In this document: positions 54,358 to 64,000 of the stretch, piece by piece | How positions within the stretch are numbered: the stretch's first letter is position 1 | Layout: each line of letters opens with the position of its first letter | Assembly: GCA_022592445.1 (NCBI GenBank) | Contig: JABYQR010000092.1 | Coordinates: 62,001 to 126,000, forward strand | Length of the DNA stretch: 64,000 nucleotides | Reading direction: 5' to 3' | DNA from: Cytidiella melzeri | Lineage: Eukaryota; Basidiomycota; Agaricomycetes; Polyporales; Irpicaceae | Notes under the pieces: model-generated | The model's input: the letters and a program-made list of their open reading frames with translations, nothing else | What the model was told of the DNA's origin: nothing | Databases searched by the model: none | Translations under genes and position numbers: made by a program

Positions 54358-56329
54358 TAAGTACAAATCGTAATGAACTCATACGCGCAACAGGTGCAAA
54401 TAAGTTGTTCGAATAGTAATCAATGCCGTCACGCTGGAAGTATCCTTGCGCAACAAGTCTTGACTCAAGTTTAGTGACTTTGCCATGTTCGTATTTTGTT
54501 TTGTAGACAAAGCGCGAACCAGTGATGTTCGCATTTGGCGGCGGGATACAGTATTCCCAAGTGCCAAGTTGTTCGAGGGTATTAACCTCGGTTTTCATCG
54601 ACTTGAGCCAGTCAATTTTGAGTGGGTGGTTAAGTACGTCTTTGTAAGTAACTGGATCACCGACGTCTTCAGCATAGTATGCGTTGAATTCAGTCAAGTA
54701 GAAGGCAATGTTTGTATCAACTTCATCATAGTTTAAGCTTCGAGCTTTGCGCGAAGGCTTAGGCTCTCTAGTAGTATGCCTAGGACCAGAAGGGTCAGGC
54801 TCGTCGATGTCCATGGGTTCAACATGAGGATTCTCCTCAAGTTCAAGTTGTTTTTCAAGAGTAGGTTTTTTGATATTTGGTTCTTTCTCCCCTTCAATTT
54901 GTGCCGTAGAGTCAACAAATTGTAAGTTTCGTTCGACACCTACGCGTGTTCCAAAGTAAACGTAGTGGCCTTTGAAATATTCAGCAAAGCCTGCCCATAC
55001 GGCGCGCTTGCCTTTTGGCGCAAGTTTATTGGTTCGGTATTCGTCGTATACGATACACGGTTGACCAAACTTTTGAAGCACATCAAGGTTCACTTCAGTA
55101 CCATAGCGTTTGAAGTAAGGAGTTTTATATTGAAGAGGAGCACGAGGAGTGCGACTATAGAGATAAACCGCATGAAGCGCAGCGTACCACCATAACCGGT
55201 TTGGTAAAGCAGCTGTATGCAGGTTTACACGAACCAAGTTCATAATAGTCTGGTGTGTGCGCTCAGCAACACCATTTTGTGCAGGAGTATCATGCACAGT
55301 AAGCCGGGGTATAGTACCTTGTGACTTCAAGTAGTTTGTCATATTTGCACCAGTGAATATGCCATCGTTGTCAGATTGAAGGATCTTGACGCGAATATTG
55401 TATTGCGTAAGAAGCTCAGTAGAGAAGATAACCCATTGAGTGAAGGCATCATCTTTCGTTTTTAATGGCGCAAGTGTTAACCATCGAGTTGAGTCGTCGA
55501 CAATAGTCAACCAGTACAGATAATGACCAGTAATCAACGCAGTGGGTAGTGGCCCAAAGATGTCGATATGAAAGTGATCACCGAAGGAAGTAGCCAACAG
55601 CGAAGTACGAGCTTTGGGGACAGGAGTACAATGAATATTATTCAAGATACAGTCCTCGCACGGAGTTTCTGTGCGGTCAGTGATATGAGTAGTAATGATA
55701 AGTTTGGACATTTCAAGTAGTTTGTTTATCTGAAAATAACTGATGTGACTGAGTTTTTCATGAAGTTCAAGCATCGTTATACCAGACTTATGCACGCTTG
55801 CTAAAGAAGTCACGCGAGTAGAGTTGAGTGAATACAAATCGTGTATTTTTTGTATCACAGCTACACAAGATGCGTTCGAGTCATATATAGTACAAGTATT
55901 TGAGAAGAAAGTGAAGCGGTAATCAGAGTCCAATTTTGAAACACTGATAAGCGTAAAGGGTAGTTGTGAGTTGTAGTAGACATTCTTTAGCAACAGTTGA
56001 TTATGCGTACCATTTTCTTGTTTGACCTCCAGTACCATGTTGCCGGCGAGTTTAAGGCTTATTTGTTCTGAGTTGGCGACAGTAAGTAAGATAGTTGGTA
56101 CAGAGTGAACGTTGAAAAGTAAGTCACGATATGGCGTACAGTGTATAGTAGCACCAGTATCGATGACATGAACGCACTTGTCAGACAACGAAGTTGCGAA
56201 CAGTGGAAGTAAAGTAGAAGAAATGGTACGAGTACTTACGTGCATCGTTACATCCGAGTTGGACAGAGACTTAACCCACGCGCTCTGACCAGTGAAGCCA
56301 CTGCCTGTGGCGTAGTTGAAGACGGGCAC
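54358..56329 (-). CDS. copia Pol, protease-integrase-early RT part (interrupted)
   Basis: The open frame enters from the right without an ATG (the codon at 56329 is GTG). The aspartic protease is HVIDTGATIHCTPYRD. A GAG-pre-integrase zinc region follows (LHEKLSHISYFQINKLLEM .. PCEDCILNNIHC). The integrase has HIDIFGPLPTALITG, ILQSDNDGIFTGANM and the Glu in NGVAERTHQTIMNLV. Then come an acidic/Pro-rich linker and the start of RT (WEYCIPPPNANITGSRFVYK). The real copia sequence stops at the TA at 54358, after SSLRFVL; the last codons (KVDDTRN..) are read from the inverted repeat of the inserted transposon. No stop codon occurs before the insertion. Confidence 0.88.
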
Positions 56330-56457
56330 GGAGTGAGGGTGCTCGAGGACTATTGAAGATTACGGTTCGAGTTTCAAGCTGCAGCGCTTTAGCGCCACAA
56401 TCTCCTCGCGCTTCTCATTATCTGGCATTCAACTCGCGTCTTTTACCCCGTACCTGG

Positions 56458-56473
56458 CGCTCGATTTTCTACA
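56458..56473 (+). repeat. 16-bp direct repeat, left copy
   Basis: CGCTCGATTTTCTACA, exactly repeated at 57187-57202. The two copies flank the inverted copia Gag fragment. Confidence 0.85.
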
Positions 56474-56531
56474 CAATTTCGCTATACCTGCCGACGTCGT
56501 TCCCCGCTTCACTCTACGCTCGTCGCAACCC

Positions 56532-56593
56532 TGCCTTAGCGAGGCCAAATTCGCCTGTCGATTGCCTTAGCGAGGCCGAACTCGCCTGTCGTT
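56532..56593 (+). repeat. two-unit 31-bp tandem repeat
   Basis: Units 56532-56562 and 56563-56593 both start TGCCTTAGCGAGGCC and differ at three positions. A TCGTTGTCG-type simple repeat follows to about 56630. Confidence 0.8.
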
Positions 56594-56680
56594 TGTCGTT
56601 GTCGTTGTCGCCGTCGCTGTTGTCGTCGTTGCTGCCTATCCCGGGGCCGAAGCCGGATTGTCGCTGTTGCCGTTGTCACT

Positions 56681-57186
56681 ATGGAAGAGTCAGACGTTCT
56701 CAAGCTGAACAACAAGAACTATGAAGTGTGGTGCGTACTTATGGAGGTGCTGATGACCCGGAAGGGAATCAAGGAGGTTGGTGTTGGGGATACGCCCATG
56801 CCGTTGACAGGTCCAAACTCGGTTGCAGGTAGGGCCTGGACAAGGAAGAATGCGGAGGCAAGGGCGGAGATGATTCTCCATGTTGAGGTGGATCAGCTGG
56901 CTCATATGACGAGCACGGTTGCGTCAGAGGTTTGGGAGGAGTTGCAGAGGGTGCACCGTGCTCGCAGACTGGCTACCCGTTTGGCTCTGCGCCGGACTTT
57001 CCTGACGATGAAGAAAAAGAACGATAAGCCAATGGCTCAGTGGATCGCAGACGTACGTGGTGTTGCGTTTCGTCTTCGCGGTATTGGTGTCACTGTTGAT
57101 GATGAGGAGTTGATCTTGGTCCTCACCATGGGCCTTCCCTGATCCTACCACACGTTCGTTGTCGCTCTCGACTTGACTCCATCCAA
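56681..57186 (+). pseudogene. copia-type Gag (UBN2) fragment, inverted relative to the Pol
   Basis: The ATG at 56681 gives MEESDVLKLNNKNYEVWCVL, then MTSTVASEVWEELQRV and VDDEELILVLTMGLP, the usual copia Gag pattern (N.+NY..W, TA.E.W..L, G......+..L..LP). A TGA at 57140-57142 breaks the frame just after GLP, while SYHTFVVALDLTPSN continues the protein sense beyond it. The fragment then ends at the 16-bp repeat. It is on the plus strand, opposite to the neighbouring copia Pol. Confidence 0.65.
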
Positions 57187-57202
57187 CGCTCGATTTTCTA
57201 CA
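57187..57202 (+). repeat. 16-bp direct repeat, right copy
   Basis: Exact match of 56458-56473. Confidence 0.85.
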
Positions 57203-57387
57203 AGGACCTCGTCATCCGAGTCAGCAGTGGCAGTGACATTGACCATGAGGCCAGTAGCAGTTGAAGAGCCGGCAGCAGCGGACTCTTTCTTCTTGCCTTG
57301 AGCAGCGGCAGCAGCGGATTTGCGAGTGATGCCCTTCTTTTTCATCGCAGCTTTGGACTTCTCAGTCCAGGTGTCACGAGCATGCAC
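57189..57387 (-). pseudogene. remnant of a minus-strand copia Gag C-terminus
   Basis: The minus frame reads HARDTWTEKSKAAMKKKGIT, then an Ala/Lys-rich stretch and TADSDDEVLVENRA. HARDTW looks like the end of a CCHC knuckle (GH.ARDCW), with the last Cys lost. This is the part that would normally lie between the Gag knuckle and the protease. It has the same strand as the copia Pol at 56329, from which the inverted segment now separates it. Confidence 0.4.
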
Positions 57388-57447
57388 ACTTTTTCTTTTC
57401 TTTTCCTTTTCCTTATTTTATCTTATCGATGGTACATGGCTACTGCA

Positions 57448-57859
57448 TGTGATCAAGTGCATGTGACAGACTGGTCACATGATCATAGAAAGTGCTGGAA
57501 CATTGTGGAACATTGTAGAACATCGCACCATAGCACACCATACGTTTCCACGGCAGTGTTAGGAGTACAGACCCAGTACCAGGGGTCCTTGTCTGAGATG
57601 TATATAAACCCACCCTGTAGCTCCCTAAAGACCTCAGATTCTACCTCCTGGTCTTTAGGTGACGTTCACCTTGTACTAGTTTCATCACTGTGCTAATATA
57701 TCCTGGTCTTTAGCTCATCGTTAGCTGCTCCCTCGTCGTTGTCTCTCTCTCACCATCATCATCTTCCCTGTCGTCATCGTCCACGTGAGTTCGCTCGTTG
57801 TTCCTCCACCCCTGTCGTCACTTCCTCGCTCCTCATAGAGTTTGGTTGTGTTCCTGACA
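57448..57859 (+). repeat. 5' LTR of the decayed Ty3/gypsy element (borders inferred)
   Basis: It starts TGTGATCAAGTGCATGTGAC and probably ends TTCCTGACA, with GATGTATATAAACCCACC as promoter (about 57597-57614). A CTCCTGGTCTTTAG-like text occurs twice downstream of the TATA. The second LTR would be beyond base 64000, so the limits rest on the TG..CA rule only. Confidence 0.6.
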
Positions 57860-57963
57860 TTAGGTAGAATCTCCGTACGCTTGCCTGGACGTCGCGCAAC
57901 CGCACATTCCCTTTCCCAAAGTTTTTAAAAAGTTTAGTCCCCCCGGTTTACCAGTACGTTGTA

Positions 57964-58683
57964 TTGGCCCGGACCCTTGATTTTCCTTCTCACGTCGTGG
58001 TTGTAGTGCCGAAAGACGTACGCATCCGTCGTAACGTACCCGAGTCTTTCTTTGAGGCTCGACAAGAACTGCGCAAACAAGGTCGTCCCCATCTCTACAC
58101 AGAGAAGGACCTTGAAGCCATCGTCTCGTACGTCTCACGCCGTCCTCATTACCACCCTCTCGGTACTAGACTCCCACACTTCAACCACGAAACGTTTGCT
58201 CGTGACAACGAGTCTATCAAGGAACGTACACGCACCGAACGTACGCAAACTCTCGCCGACCGTATTGAGAAACCCTCTCTCAAGGATCGCATTCCCCGGG
58301 CACCCGCACCACCTCGACCAGACGCGCAGAAACCGGTGACACTCGATTTCCATAAGTTCTCCATCAAGGATCAAGTCGGCATCCTCAAGCCGAAGATCGA
58401 GGCCACTACCAGATGCCTCAAGATTCTGATCGAACTTACTCGCGACCGGAATGATTTGCAGACCCAGGCAATATTACTCCTCAACGATAAACTTCTGCAC
58501 CTCATTGAGCACACGGAGGAAGTACTCTCCACGCGCACGCCTGCCCAGCTCAAAGCACTGAACTGGGGCTTGCAGTCAGTAGGGCAGATCAACTTCACGC
58601 AATTACGCAAGAAGTTGACAGAAGTTACGAGTAGAGTTGCATTTGTAGCAGACGGAGGATATTTCGAAAAACTTCCCCTGTAA
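57964..58683 (+). CDS. first ORF of the decayed Ty3/gypsy element
   Basis: 239 codons, reading SHVVVVVPKDVRIRRNVPES, then ESIKERTRTERTQTLADRIE and a C-terminal helical part ending GGYFEKLPL. It lies between the LTR and Gag, so it is probably the start of the Gag polyprotein or a separate accessory frame. The first codon shown is TTG-like or internal; the real start is not clear. The function is unknown. Confidence 0.5.
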   Translation: MARTLDFPSHVVVVVPKDVRIRRNVPESFFEARQELRKQGRPHLYTEKDLEAIVSYVSRRPHYHPLGTRLPHFNHETFARDNESIKERTRTERTQTLADRIEKPSLKDRIPRAPAPPRPDAQKPVTLDFHKFSIKDQVGILKPKIEATTRCLKILIELTRDRNDLQTQAILLLNDKLLHLIEHTEEVLSTRTPAQLKALNWGLQSVGQINFTQLRKKLTEVTSRVAFVADGGYFEKLPL

Positions 58684-58699
58684 TAGATAGTCATCATTG

Positions 58700-60138
58700 A
58701 GTGCAACAATCTATTCCACGTCTTTGATCCCGACGATCTTCAGGATTGTCACGATAACGAAGAAGACCACGCGTATATTGAAGTCTGCAAACAACAGCCG
58801 TGTCCAAATCGAAAAGAAAAGTTTGTAGTATCCCGTCATTTCAGAGAAGGACAACGATACTCTGGATACGTAGCCTGCGATAACAGTCAAATAGCATTGA
58901 TTGAAGTTCCTGGAGAAGTTGAAGTTCCAGAACTTGATACCAGTTTAGTCACAGCAGTTTTACCGGAAACCACTACTGCTGCCCCTGTTCCCATCACCCC
59001 CAAAACCATACCGGAAATCTCACCGGTAACTCCTGAAGCACCCACAGTTGTCTCCACAAATCCCGCACCTGTCACAATGACAACCCCAGCAGTAGACCCC
59101 GCACTGGTTGCAGCCATTGTAGCTGCAGTCGCGCAAGCAATGCCCAGACCGCAGGTTACGGTCAACAACAATGACTCCAAGCCCGACAGATACAAGGGCA
59201 AACATGGTCGGGACCTGGAACGTTTTCTGTCCCAGTGTGAGGCTTACTGGGTGACTGCCAGTATCACTGACGAGAAAACCAAGGTCCTGACGGCTATCTA
59301 CCGTCTGTCGGAGAAAGTTGCCTAATGGGCAATACTAGTCACAGATCACATGGCTGACTACAACGGTAACTTGCCGGCTAATCTTGACATGTGGGCTAAG
59401 TTCAAAACCAAACTCAAAAAGTACTTCGGCAATGCAACGCCCGAGGATACTGCTATTTGCAAACTGGAGAAGCTCTGTGGAGCTGAGAAGAAGGAAAAGA
59501 ACGCGTGGGATGTCGGCACATACGTCACTGACTTCTAGTCATACATGGGTCGCATCAACGGGTTGAGCGACAAAGACAAGGAGATCCGATTCATAAAGGA
59601 GCTCCCAGAATACATCTACGGACGGCTTGCAACGGCTGAAACTCCACCAGCCAATTACCAAGGTTGGATTGACAGGTCTCTGAAAATGGCGGCTGCGTAT
59701 GCCTGCATCAGAGAAACAACGGAGAAGAAAATTCTGTCTGTTCCCTCGTCGACCACGTCGAGACCTACCCAGTCCCAGCCCAGGTTTACCCCGGTTCCCC
59801 GCCCTTCCAATGGTCCGGTTCCCATGGAGGTTGACGCCTTCAAAATGCAACAAGGTCGGCGGTGTTACAACTGCCAAGAGATTACCACCGATCCCAGTCA
59901 CATTGCATGCACGTGCACCAAACCCGGCAGTTCCACGCCCACCACCTCGAGGGACTCGTGTAGCTGCTACCACTGGAGAGGTATCTTCTTCTCGGGCCGA
60001 AGAAAAGAAGCCTGAGAGGGAAGAAGCGTCAAGCTTGTCGGGAGTGTCGGAAGTAACACTCAATGCCGTGCTAGGAGAACTGGAGAAGTTGAGGGCGGAG
60101 AACGCCAACCTCAAGAAGAGACTTGAGGAGGGTTATTG
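58700..60138 (+). pseudogene. Gag of the decayed Ty3/gypsy element, broken
   Basis: Pieces in order: IALIEVPGEVEVPELDTSLV and a Pro/Thr-rich spacer; then SKPDRYKGKHGRDLERFLSQ, WAKFKTKLKKYFGNATPEDT and GWIDRSLKMAAAYACIRET, the retrotransposon Gag capsid pattern; and finally a knuckle-like CYNCQEITTDPSHIACTC. Stops at about 59322-59324 (TAA) and 59536-59538 (TAG) and a frame change near 59840-60000 break it. The end, LEKLRAENANLKKRLEEGY, is a short coiled coil. Confidence 0.7.
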
Positions 60139-60768
60139 ATTCAGGCCGTGATTCGAGCTGTGCAAGCACGTGCCCCACGTTTACCATGTACTAATAGATT
60201 TTCCATACCCGCATCCGATGTACTAGAGACTGGTTCTGAATCCAAACATTTTCATGTACCTATCACAGTCTCAGGAGTGCGGAGATCTAAAGAAGTCGCA
60301 GCTATGATTGATAGTGGAGCCTCGACACTATTCATTCATAAACGGTTTGTTCGAGAGCATCGTATTAGGACCCAGAAGTTGAAACAACCCATTTTGGTGT
60401 ACAACATAGACGGGACCCCAAATCGAGATGGGGCTATTGATGAGGTTGCCATTCTCAATATGAGGATAGGAGACCACGAGGAAAGGACCATTTTCACGGT
60501 CACTGATATTGGGCCAGAAGACGTGATCATAGGAATTGATTGGTTGCGGTATCACAATCCCACCATTGATTGGTACAAAGGTATCATCAGGATGGATGGA
60601 TGTCCTGATGCATGTAAACCCAGAGAAAGGGTTGAGGAAACGAAGGAGGCTACAGCTAAGAGAACAGCTGAGCCCAAACAAAAGAAGAGGTCCCCAGGAT
60701 TGCGGAAAGTTGTGGAGCAACTTCCGTACTTACCGGTGGATACGGAGGAAGCCGAAGAAGACATTTAG
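60136..60768 (+). CDS. aspartic protease part of the decayed Ty3/gypsy element
   Basis: It carries EVAAMIDSGASTLFIHKRFV, the DSG active site, and DVIIGIDWLRYHNPTIDW, the second hallmark (IIG.DWL). The frame then ends in a charged linker at 60768, before RT. The first codon is not an ATG, so this is a fragment of the original Pol. Confidence 0.75.
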   Translation: MIQAVIRAVQARAPRLPCTNRFSIPASDVLETGSESKHFHVPITVSGVRRSKEVAAMIDSGASTLFIHKRFVREHRIRTQKLKQPILVYNIDGTPNRDGAIDEVAILNMRIGDHEERTIFTVTDIGPEDVIIGIDWLRYHNPTIDWYKGIIRMDGCPDACKPRERVEETKEATAKRTAEPKQKKRSPGLRKVVEQLPYLPVDTEEAEEDI

Positions 60769-60996
60769 GAAACCACGGAAGGTTCAGGAAGTTTGGATGG
60801 GGCCGAATTGCCGAAGTTACAGGCACAGGCCACTACTCAGCTCGGTGGAAAAGGAACTCCCCGACACATTGTACGCACATGTCCGACACCTATGGTACAG
60901 GAAGGCGAACGCTAGTTCACTCTAGCAGGATACACATACTCTAGTGAACTAGCTGAGGTTGAGAACCTGGTTAAACCAGTCAAAACCTTTGAGAAG

Positions 60997-61761
60997 ATGG
61001 TACCTGAACAATATCGTCAACATGCTCACATCTTCTCTGAAACGGAATCTCAACGACTTCCAGAACACAAGTCGTACGACCATGCAATCAAGTTGATTCC
61101 GGAAGCAAAAGGATTCCATGCAAAGGTTTACCCGCTATCACACCCTGAACAAGAAGAGCTTGATAAGTTTATCCGAGAGAACCTAGAGAAAGGGTACATT
61201 CGACCGTCGAAGTCCCCAATGGTGTCACCCTTCTTCTTTGTCAAGAAAAAGGATGGGAAGTTATGCCCAGTGCAGGATTACCGGAAGTTGAACGAAGTCA
61301 CTATCAAAAACAGGTACCCACTGCCGTTGATCTCCGAACTCATGGATAGACTGCGGGGTGCTAAGTTCTTCACTAAGCTGGACGTCAGATGGGGGTACAA
61401 TAATGTCCGCATCAAAGAAGGCGATGAACACAAAGCTGCATTTGTCACCAACCGAGGATTGTTTGAACCCACGGTCATGTTCTTTGGCCTTACCAATTCC
61501 CCGGCCACATTCCAGAACATGATGAACAACATCTTTGCTGATCTTATTGCTGAAGGCAAGGTCACTGTCTACCTAGATGATATCCTTATCTATTCCAAGG
61601 AGATCTCCGAGCACCACAGGGTGGTACATGAAGTTCTGAGACGACTCAGACAACATGATCTGTTTCTTAAGCCTGAGAAATGCGAGTTTGAGCGTTCAGA
61701 GACAGAATATTTGGCGTTATCATTGGTCACAATCAGTTACGCATGGACCCTGTCAAAGTAA
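60997..61761 (+). CDS. reverse transcriptase part of the decayed Ty3/gypsy element
   Basis: RT motifs in order: DKFIRENLEKGYIRPSKSPM, FFFVKKKDGKLCPVQDYRKL, KFFTKLDVRWGYNNVRIKEG (motif A Asp) and VTVYLDDILIYSKEISEHH (YLDD). A frame shift follows EYLAL near 61710, and the next residues (RMDPVKVKAVAEWPVP) are found in another frame. Confidence 0.8.
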   Translation: MVPEQYRQHAHIFSETESQRLPEHKSYDHAIKLIPEAKGFHAKVYPLSHPEQEELDKFIRENLEKGYIRPSKSPMVSPFFFVKKKDGKLCPVQDYRKLNEVTIKNRYPLPLISELMDRLRGAKFFTKLDVRWGYNNVRIKEGDEHKAAFVTNRGLFEPTVMFFGLTNSPATFQNMMNNIFADLIAEGKVTVYLDDILIYSKEISEHHRVVHEVLRRLRQHDLFLKPEKCEFERSETEYLALSLVTISYAWTLSK

Positions 61762-63120
61762 AGGCAGTGGCTGAGTGGCCTGTACCGCAGAATGTCTCCG
61801 ATATCGCCATTCCGTGGGTTTGCAAACTTCTACCAGAGATTCATCAAAGACTTGGGGATATGTAAGCCCTTAGACCGTCTCACGGGCAAGGTTCCTTGGA
61901 AATGAGGCCCTGAAGAACAGTCAGCGTTTGATGAACTCCGCCGACGATTTGTGGAAGCGCCGGTGTTGGCAATGTGGAGTTTTGATAGACCCACACGTTT
62001 GGAAACGGATGCATCCAGGTATGCAATGGGAGGGGTATTGGAACAACAAGCCGAAGACGGCGCGTGGCATCCAGTAGCCTATCGGTCTGAAGGCATGACT
62101 GAGACTGAACAAACTATGAGATCTACGACCGAGAACTCATGGCAATTGTACGAGCCCTTGAAGACTGGCGTCATTACTTGGAAGGGCTACCAGAGAAATT
62201 CCCTATCTTCTCTGACCACAAGAACCTCGAGTACTGGAAGACAGCTCGTAACTTGACACGCCGTCAAGCACGTTGGCGTTGTTCCTCTCACGCTTTAACT
62301 TTGAAATCATTCTGAAGCCCGGAAAATCAATGGGAAAGTCGGATTCTATGTCCAGGCTAGGCCAACACGAGGTCAAGGACAAGAAGATAACCTATCACGA
62401 ATAGTCCTAGGACCAGAGGTCTTCTGAGCTGCTGCTTCTCAACGGGGGCAAGCTAGCGTACAACCAGACAGAGACCTGTTAAAATGTATCCGTGAATGTT
62501 CTCTGCGAGAGACCGAAGTGGCAGAAGCACTTGCCAAATCAAGAAACTCGGACCTCGTCTTCTTAGCCGGGGACTCGAAGAGTGGAACGTGGAGAACGGA
62601 CTGTTATTGTTCCGGGGAAAAGTTTATGTCCCTAAAGATGACAAATCCGAAAGGAACTGGTTCGGAGACATCATGACTTACCCGCCGCCGGACATCCAGG
62701 CAGGTACAAGACACTGGAACTGCTATCTCGGAACTACTGGTGGCCCAGCATGACACGCTTTGTCAATGACTATGTAGACACATGTGACACCTGTCAAAGA
62801 ACCAAGACATACCCCGCTCCACCACGGTCCACTTAATCCGCTAGAGCCGCCCAATGCTCCATGGGAAAGCGTCACCACAGACTTATTGTCAAGCTGCCGC
62901 CATGTAAAGGATACGATTCCATCACGGTTGCAGTTGATCGAACAACGCGCAGGTGCATTGTTACCCATCACGGGAAACATGAAAACTCCTGAACACGTGC
63001 AGGATTATATTGCAAACGTGTTTCGACTCCATGGTGTACCTCGTCAGATGATCTCAGACCGCGGTCAGTGTTTGCGTCCAAGTTCCTTCGTGCTATCTAC
63101 GATGCACTCGGAGTAAAGTC
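61762..63120 (+). pseudogene. RNase H and integrase N-terminal part, broken
   Basis: RNase H traces: APVLAMWSFDRPTRLETDAS and [16 protein letters not shown], then shifted frames with a YE-rich text near 62130-62260. Integrase traces: a DYVDTCDTCQRTKTYPAPP zinc-finger text near 62765-62822 and the HGVPRQMISDRG block (Asp) near 63030-63065. At least four frame changes or stops occur, so no enzyme can be made. Confidence 0.7.
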
Positions 63121-63732
63121 GTCTATGTCCACTGCGTACCATCCTCAGACAGACGGAAAACAGAACGTATGAACCAAGAGATAGAACAGTATCTCCGAGT
63201 GTTCTGCTCCTTCAGACAGGATGACTGGGTAGATTGGTTACCGATTGCGGAGTTTGCGCTTAATAGCCGAGTACACTCGTCCACCGGGAAGGCTCCCTTC
63301 GAACTGATCTATGGGTATCTACCGGAATTCCAGGTGCCTTTGAACCCAGTGTCCAATGTCCCCGCAGCAGACGAACGTCTTCGAGCATTACGAGAAGCCC
63401 AAGAAGATGCTAAAGCTGCGCTACAACTTACGGCAGAACGCATGAAACGGTTCTACGATCATGGAGTTGCAAAAGCTCCGCAGTTTAAAGTTGGTGACAA
63501 AGTTTACGTGGAACGTGAAAAACATCCAAAGGAACAGCCGGTGGCAAAGCTAGCACCAAAACGAGATGGTCCCTATGAGATCTTAGAAAAGATTGGGGAT
63601 TTGAATTACCGGGTTAAACTTACCATTCGGACAAGCGTCACCCGGTGTTCCATGTGGATAGGTTGCGACCAGCCAAGACGGCAAGTTTGGTCCCTAACCG
63701 GGAATTTCCTGAACCTGAGCCGATTGTGGTAG
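63115..63732 (+). pseudogene. integrase C-terminal part of the decayed element
   Basis: In changing frames: SSMSTAYHPQTDGKT (the catalytic Glu region follows), then NQEIEQYLRVFCSFRQDDWV, LPIAEFALNSRVHSSTGKAP and the GPY/F module FKVGDKVYVERE, with AKLAPKRDGPYEILEKIGDL. A frame shift near 63635 separates it from the chromodomain. Confidence 0.75.
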
Positions 63733-63935
63733 ACGAAGAAGAGGAGTACGAGGTAGAACAGATTCTTGATTCAAGGATCTTCGGGCGAAAGAAGGAGTTT
63801 CAGTACCGTGTTAAGTGGAAAGGATACCCAGAATCAGAAAATTCCTGGGAACCAGCCACCAACGTCACTCATGCCGATGAAGCTGTAAAGGATTTCCACA
63901 GACGACACCCAGGAGCTCCACGACCAATCGCTGCA
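63733..63935 (+). other. chromodomain of the decayed element
   Basis: The text VEQILDSRIFGRKKEFQYRV then KWKGYPESENSWEPATNVTH is a typical chromodomain (Y.VKWKGY....+WEP). It confirms the element as a chromovirus. The frame continues toward the window end. Confidence 0.8.
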
Positions 63936-64000
63936 TCTCTATTCTTGGCAATGAATTTCCGACCAATTAACGAGAATTTTGAGAAGCTACCTTCAGAAAC

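Larger units (their letters stand above)
50340..56352 (-). mobile_element. Ty1/copia retrotransposon, 5'-truncated and split by a DNA transposon
   Basis: Minus-strand copia Pol in two pieces, 56329-54358 and 51776-50495, which join in frame when the DNA transposon at 51777-54357 is removed. The order is protease, integrase, reverse transcriptase, RNase H, as in Ty1/copia. The 3' end has a polypurine tract (AGGGGAG) and an LTR start TGTTTCACTATTC at 50487. No matching 5' LTR or in-place Gag is found to the right, so the element is truncated. The outer limits are approximate. Confidence 0.85.
57448..64000 (+). mobile_element. decayed Ty3/gypsy chromovirus, right end outside the window
   Basis: A plus-strand element: LTR, an N-terminal ORF, Gag, protease, RT, RNase H, integrase and chromodomain in order, cut by several stops and frame shifts. 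It is unrelated in LTR sequence to the element at 25187-31106 and much older. Confidence 0.85.

Overview
This window is nuclear DNA of a filamentous fungus, most probably a mushroom-forming basidiomycete (Agaricomycetes). The reasons are tightly packed genes on both strands, many short introns of about 50-65 bp with GT..AG borders, a yeast/fungal-type mRNA capping triphosphatase, and a load of fungal Ty3/gypsy, Ty1/copia and TA-targeting DNA transposons. No operons, rRNA, tRNA or CRISPR were seen. Gene ends marked here join several exons; splice sites were placed by eye and only some are secure.

Layout 1-25 kb (conserved host genes): the 3' end of a RanGAP/RNA1 gene (1-476, +); a DUF3605 protein (690-1805, -); an unrecognised multi-exon gene (2039-3300, +); a divergent homeodomain-like gene (3484-4880, +); a DCAF4-like WD40 protein (5121-7033, -); the giant 60S ribosome-assembly ATPase midasin (7340-23442, -), about 16 kb; and a ketopantoate-reductase-like gene (23727-25092, -).

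Layout 25-31 kb: a complete, apparently very young Ty3/gypsy chromovirus (25187-31106, -). It has two 302-bp LTRs that look identical by eye, a perfect TCATC target duplication and one long open Gag-Pol frame. It has landed inside the roughly 135-bp intergenic region between two divergent host genes, so each promoter is now joined to an LTR.

Layout 31-50 kb (host genes): a 96-residue basic protein, a single-pass membrane protein, the branched-chain ketoacid dehydrogenase E1-alpha subunit, the RNA 5'-triphosphatase of the capping machinery, a FAD-dependent fumarate-reductase/tricarballylate-dehydrogenase-like enzyme with an unusual intron-rich leader, a ZIP9-like metal transporter, a phytanoyl-CoA-dioxygenase-like protein, a small disordered protein, an Mrx19/mitochondrial K+/H+-exchange-related protein, a 2.5-kb stretch with no recognisable gene, and an F-box protein.

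Layout 50-64 kb (transposon nest): a Ty1/copia element on the minus strand is split inside its reverse transcriptase by a 2.58-kb TA-targeting DNA transposon. This transposon has 39-bp inverted repeats and a D-D-E transposase with an unusually long, cysteine-rich insertion before the catalytic Glu. The copia 5' end is truncated into a rearranged patch holding an inverted copia Gag fragment flanked by a 16-bp direct repeat. A decayed Ty3/gypsy chromovirus (+) then runs off the right edge. The split-D-E transposon and its nested setting are the best candidates for something little described.
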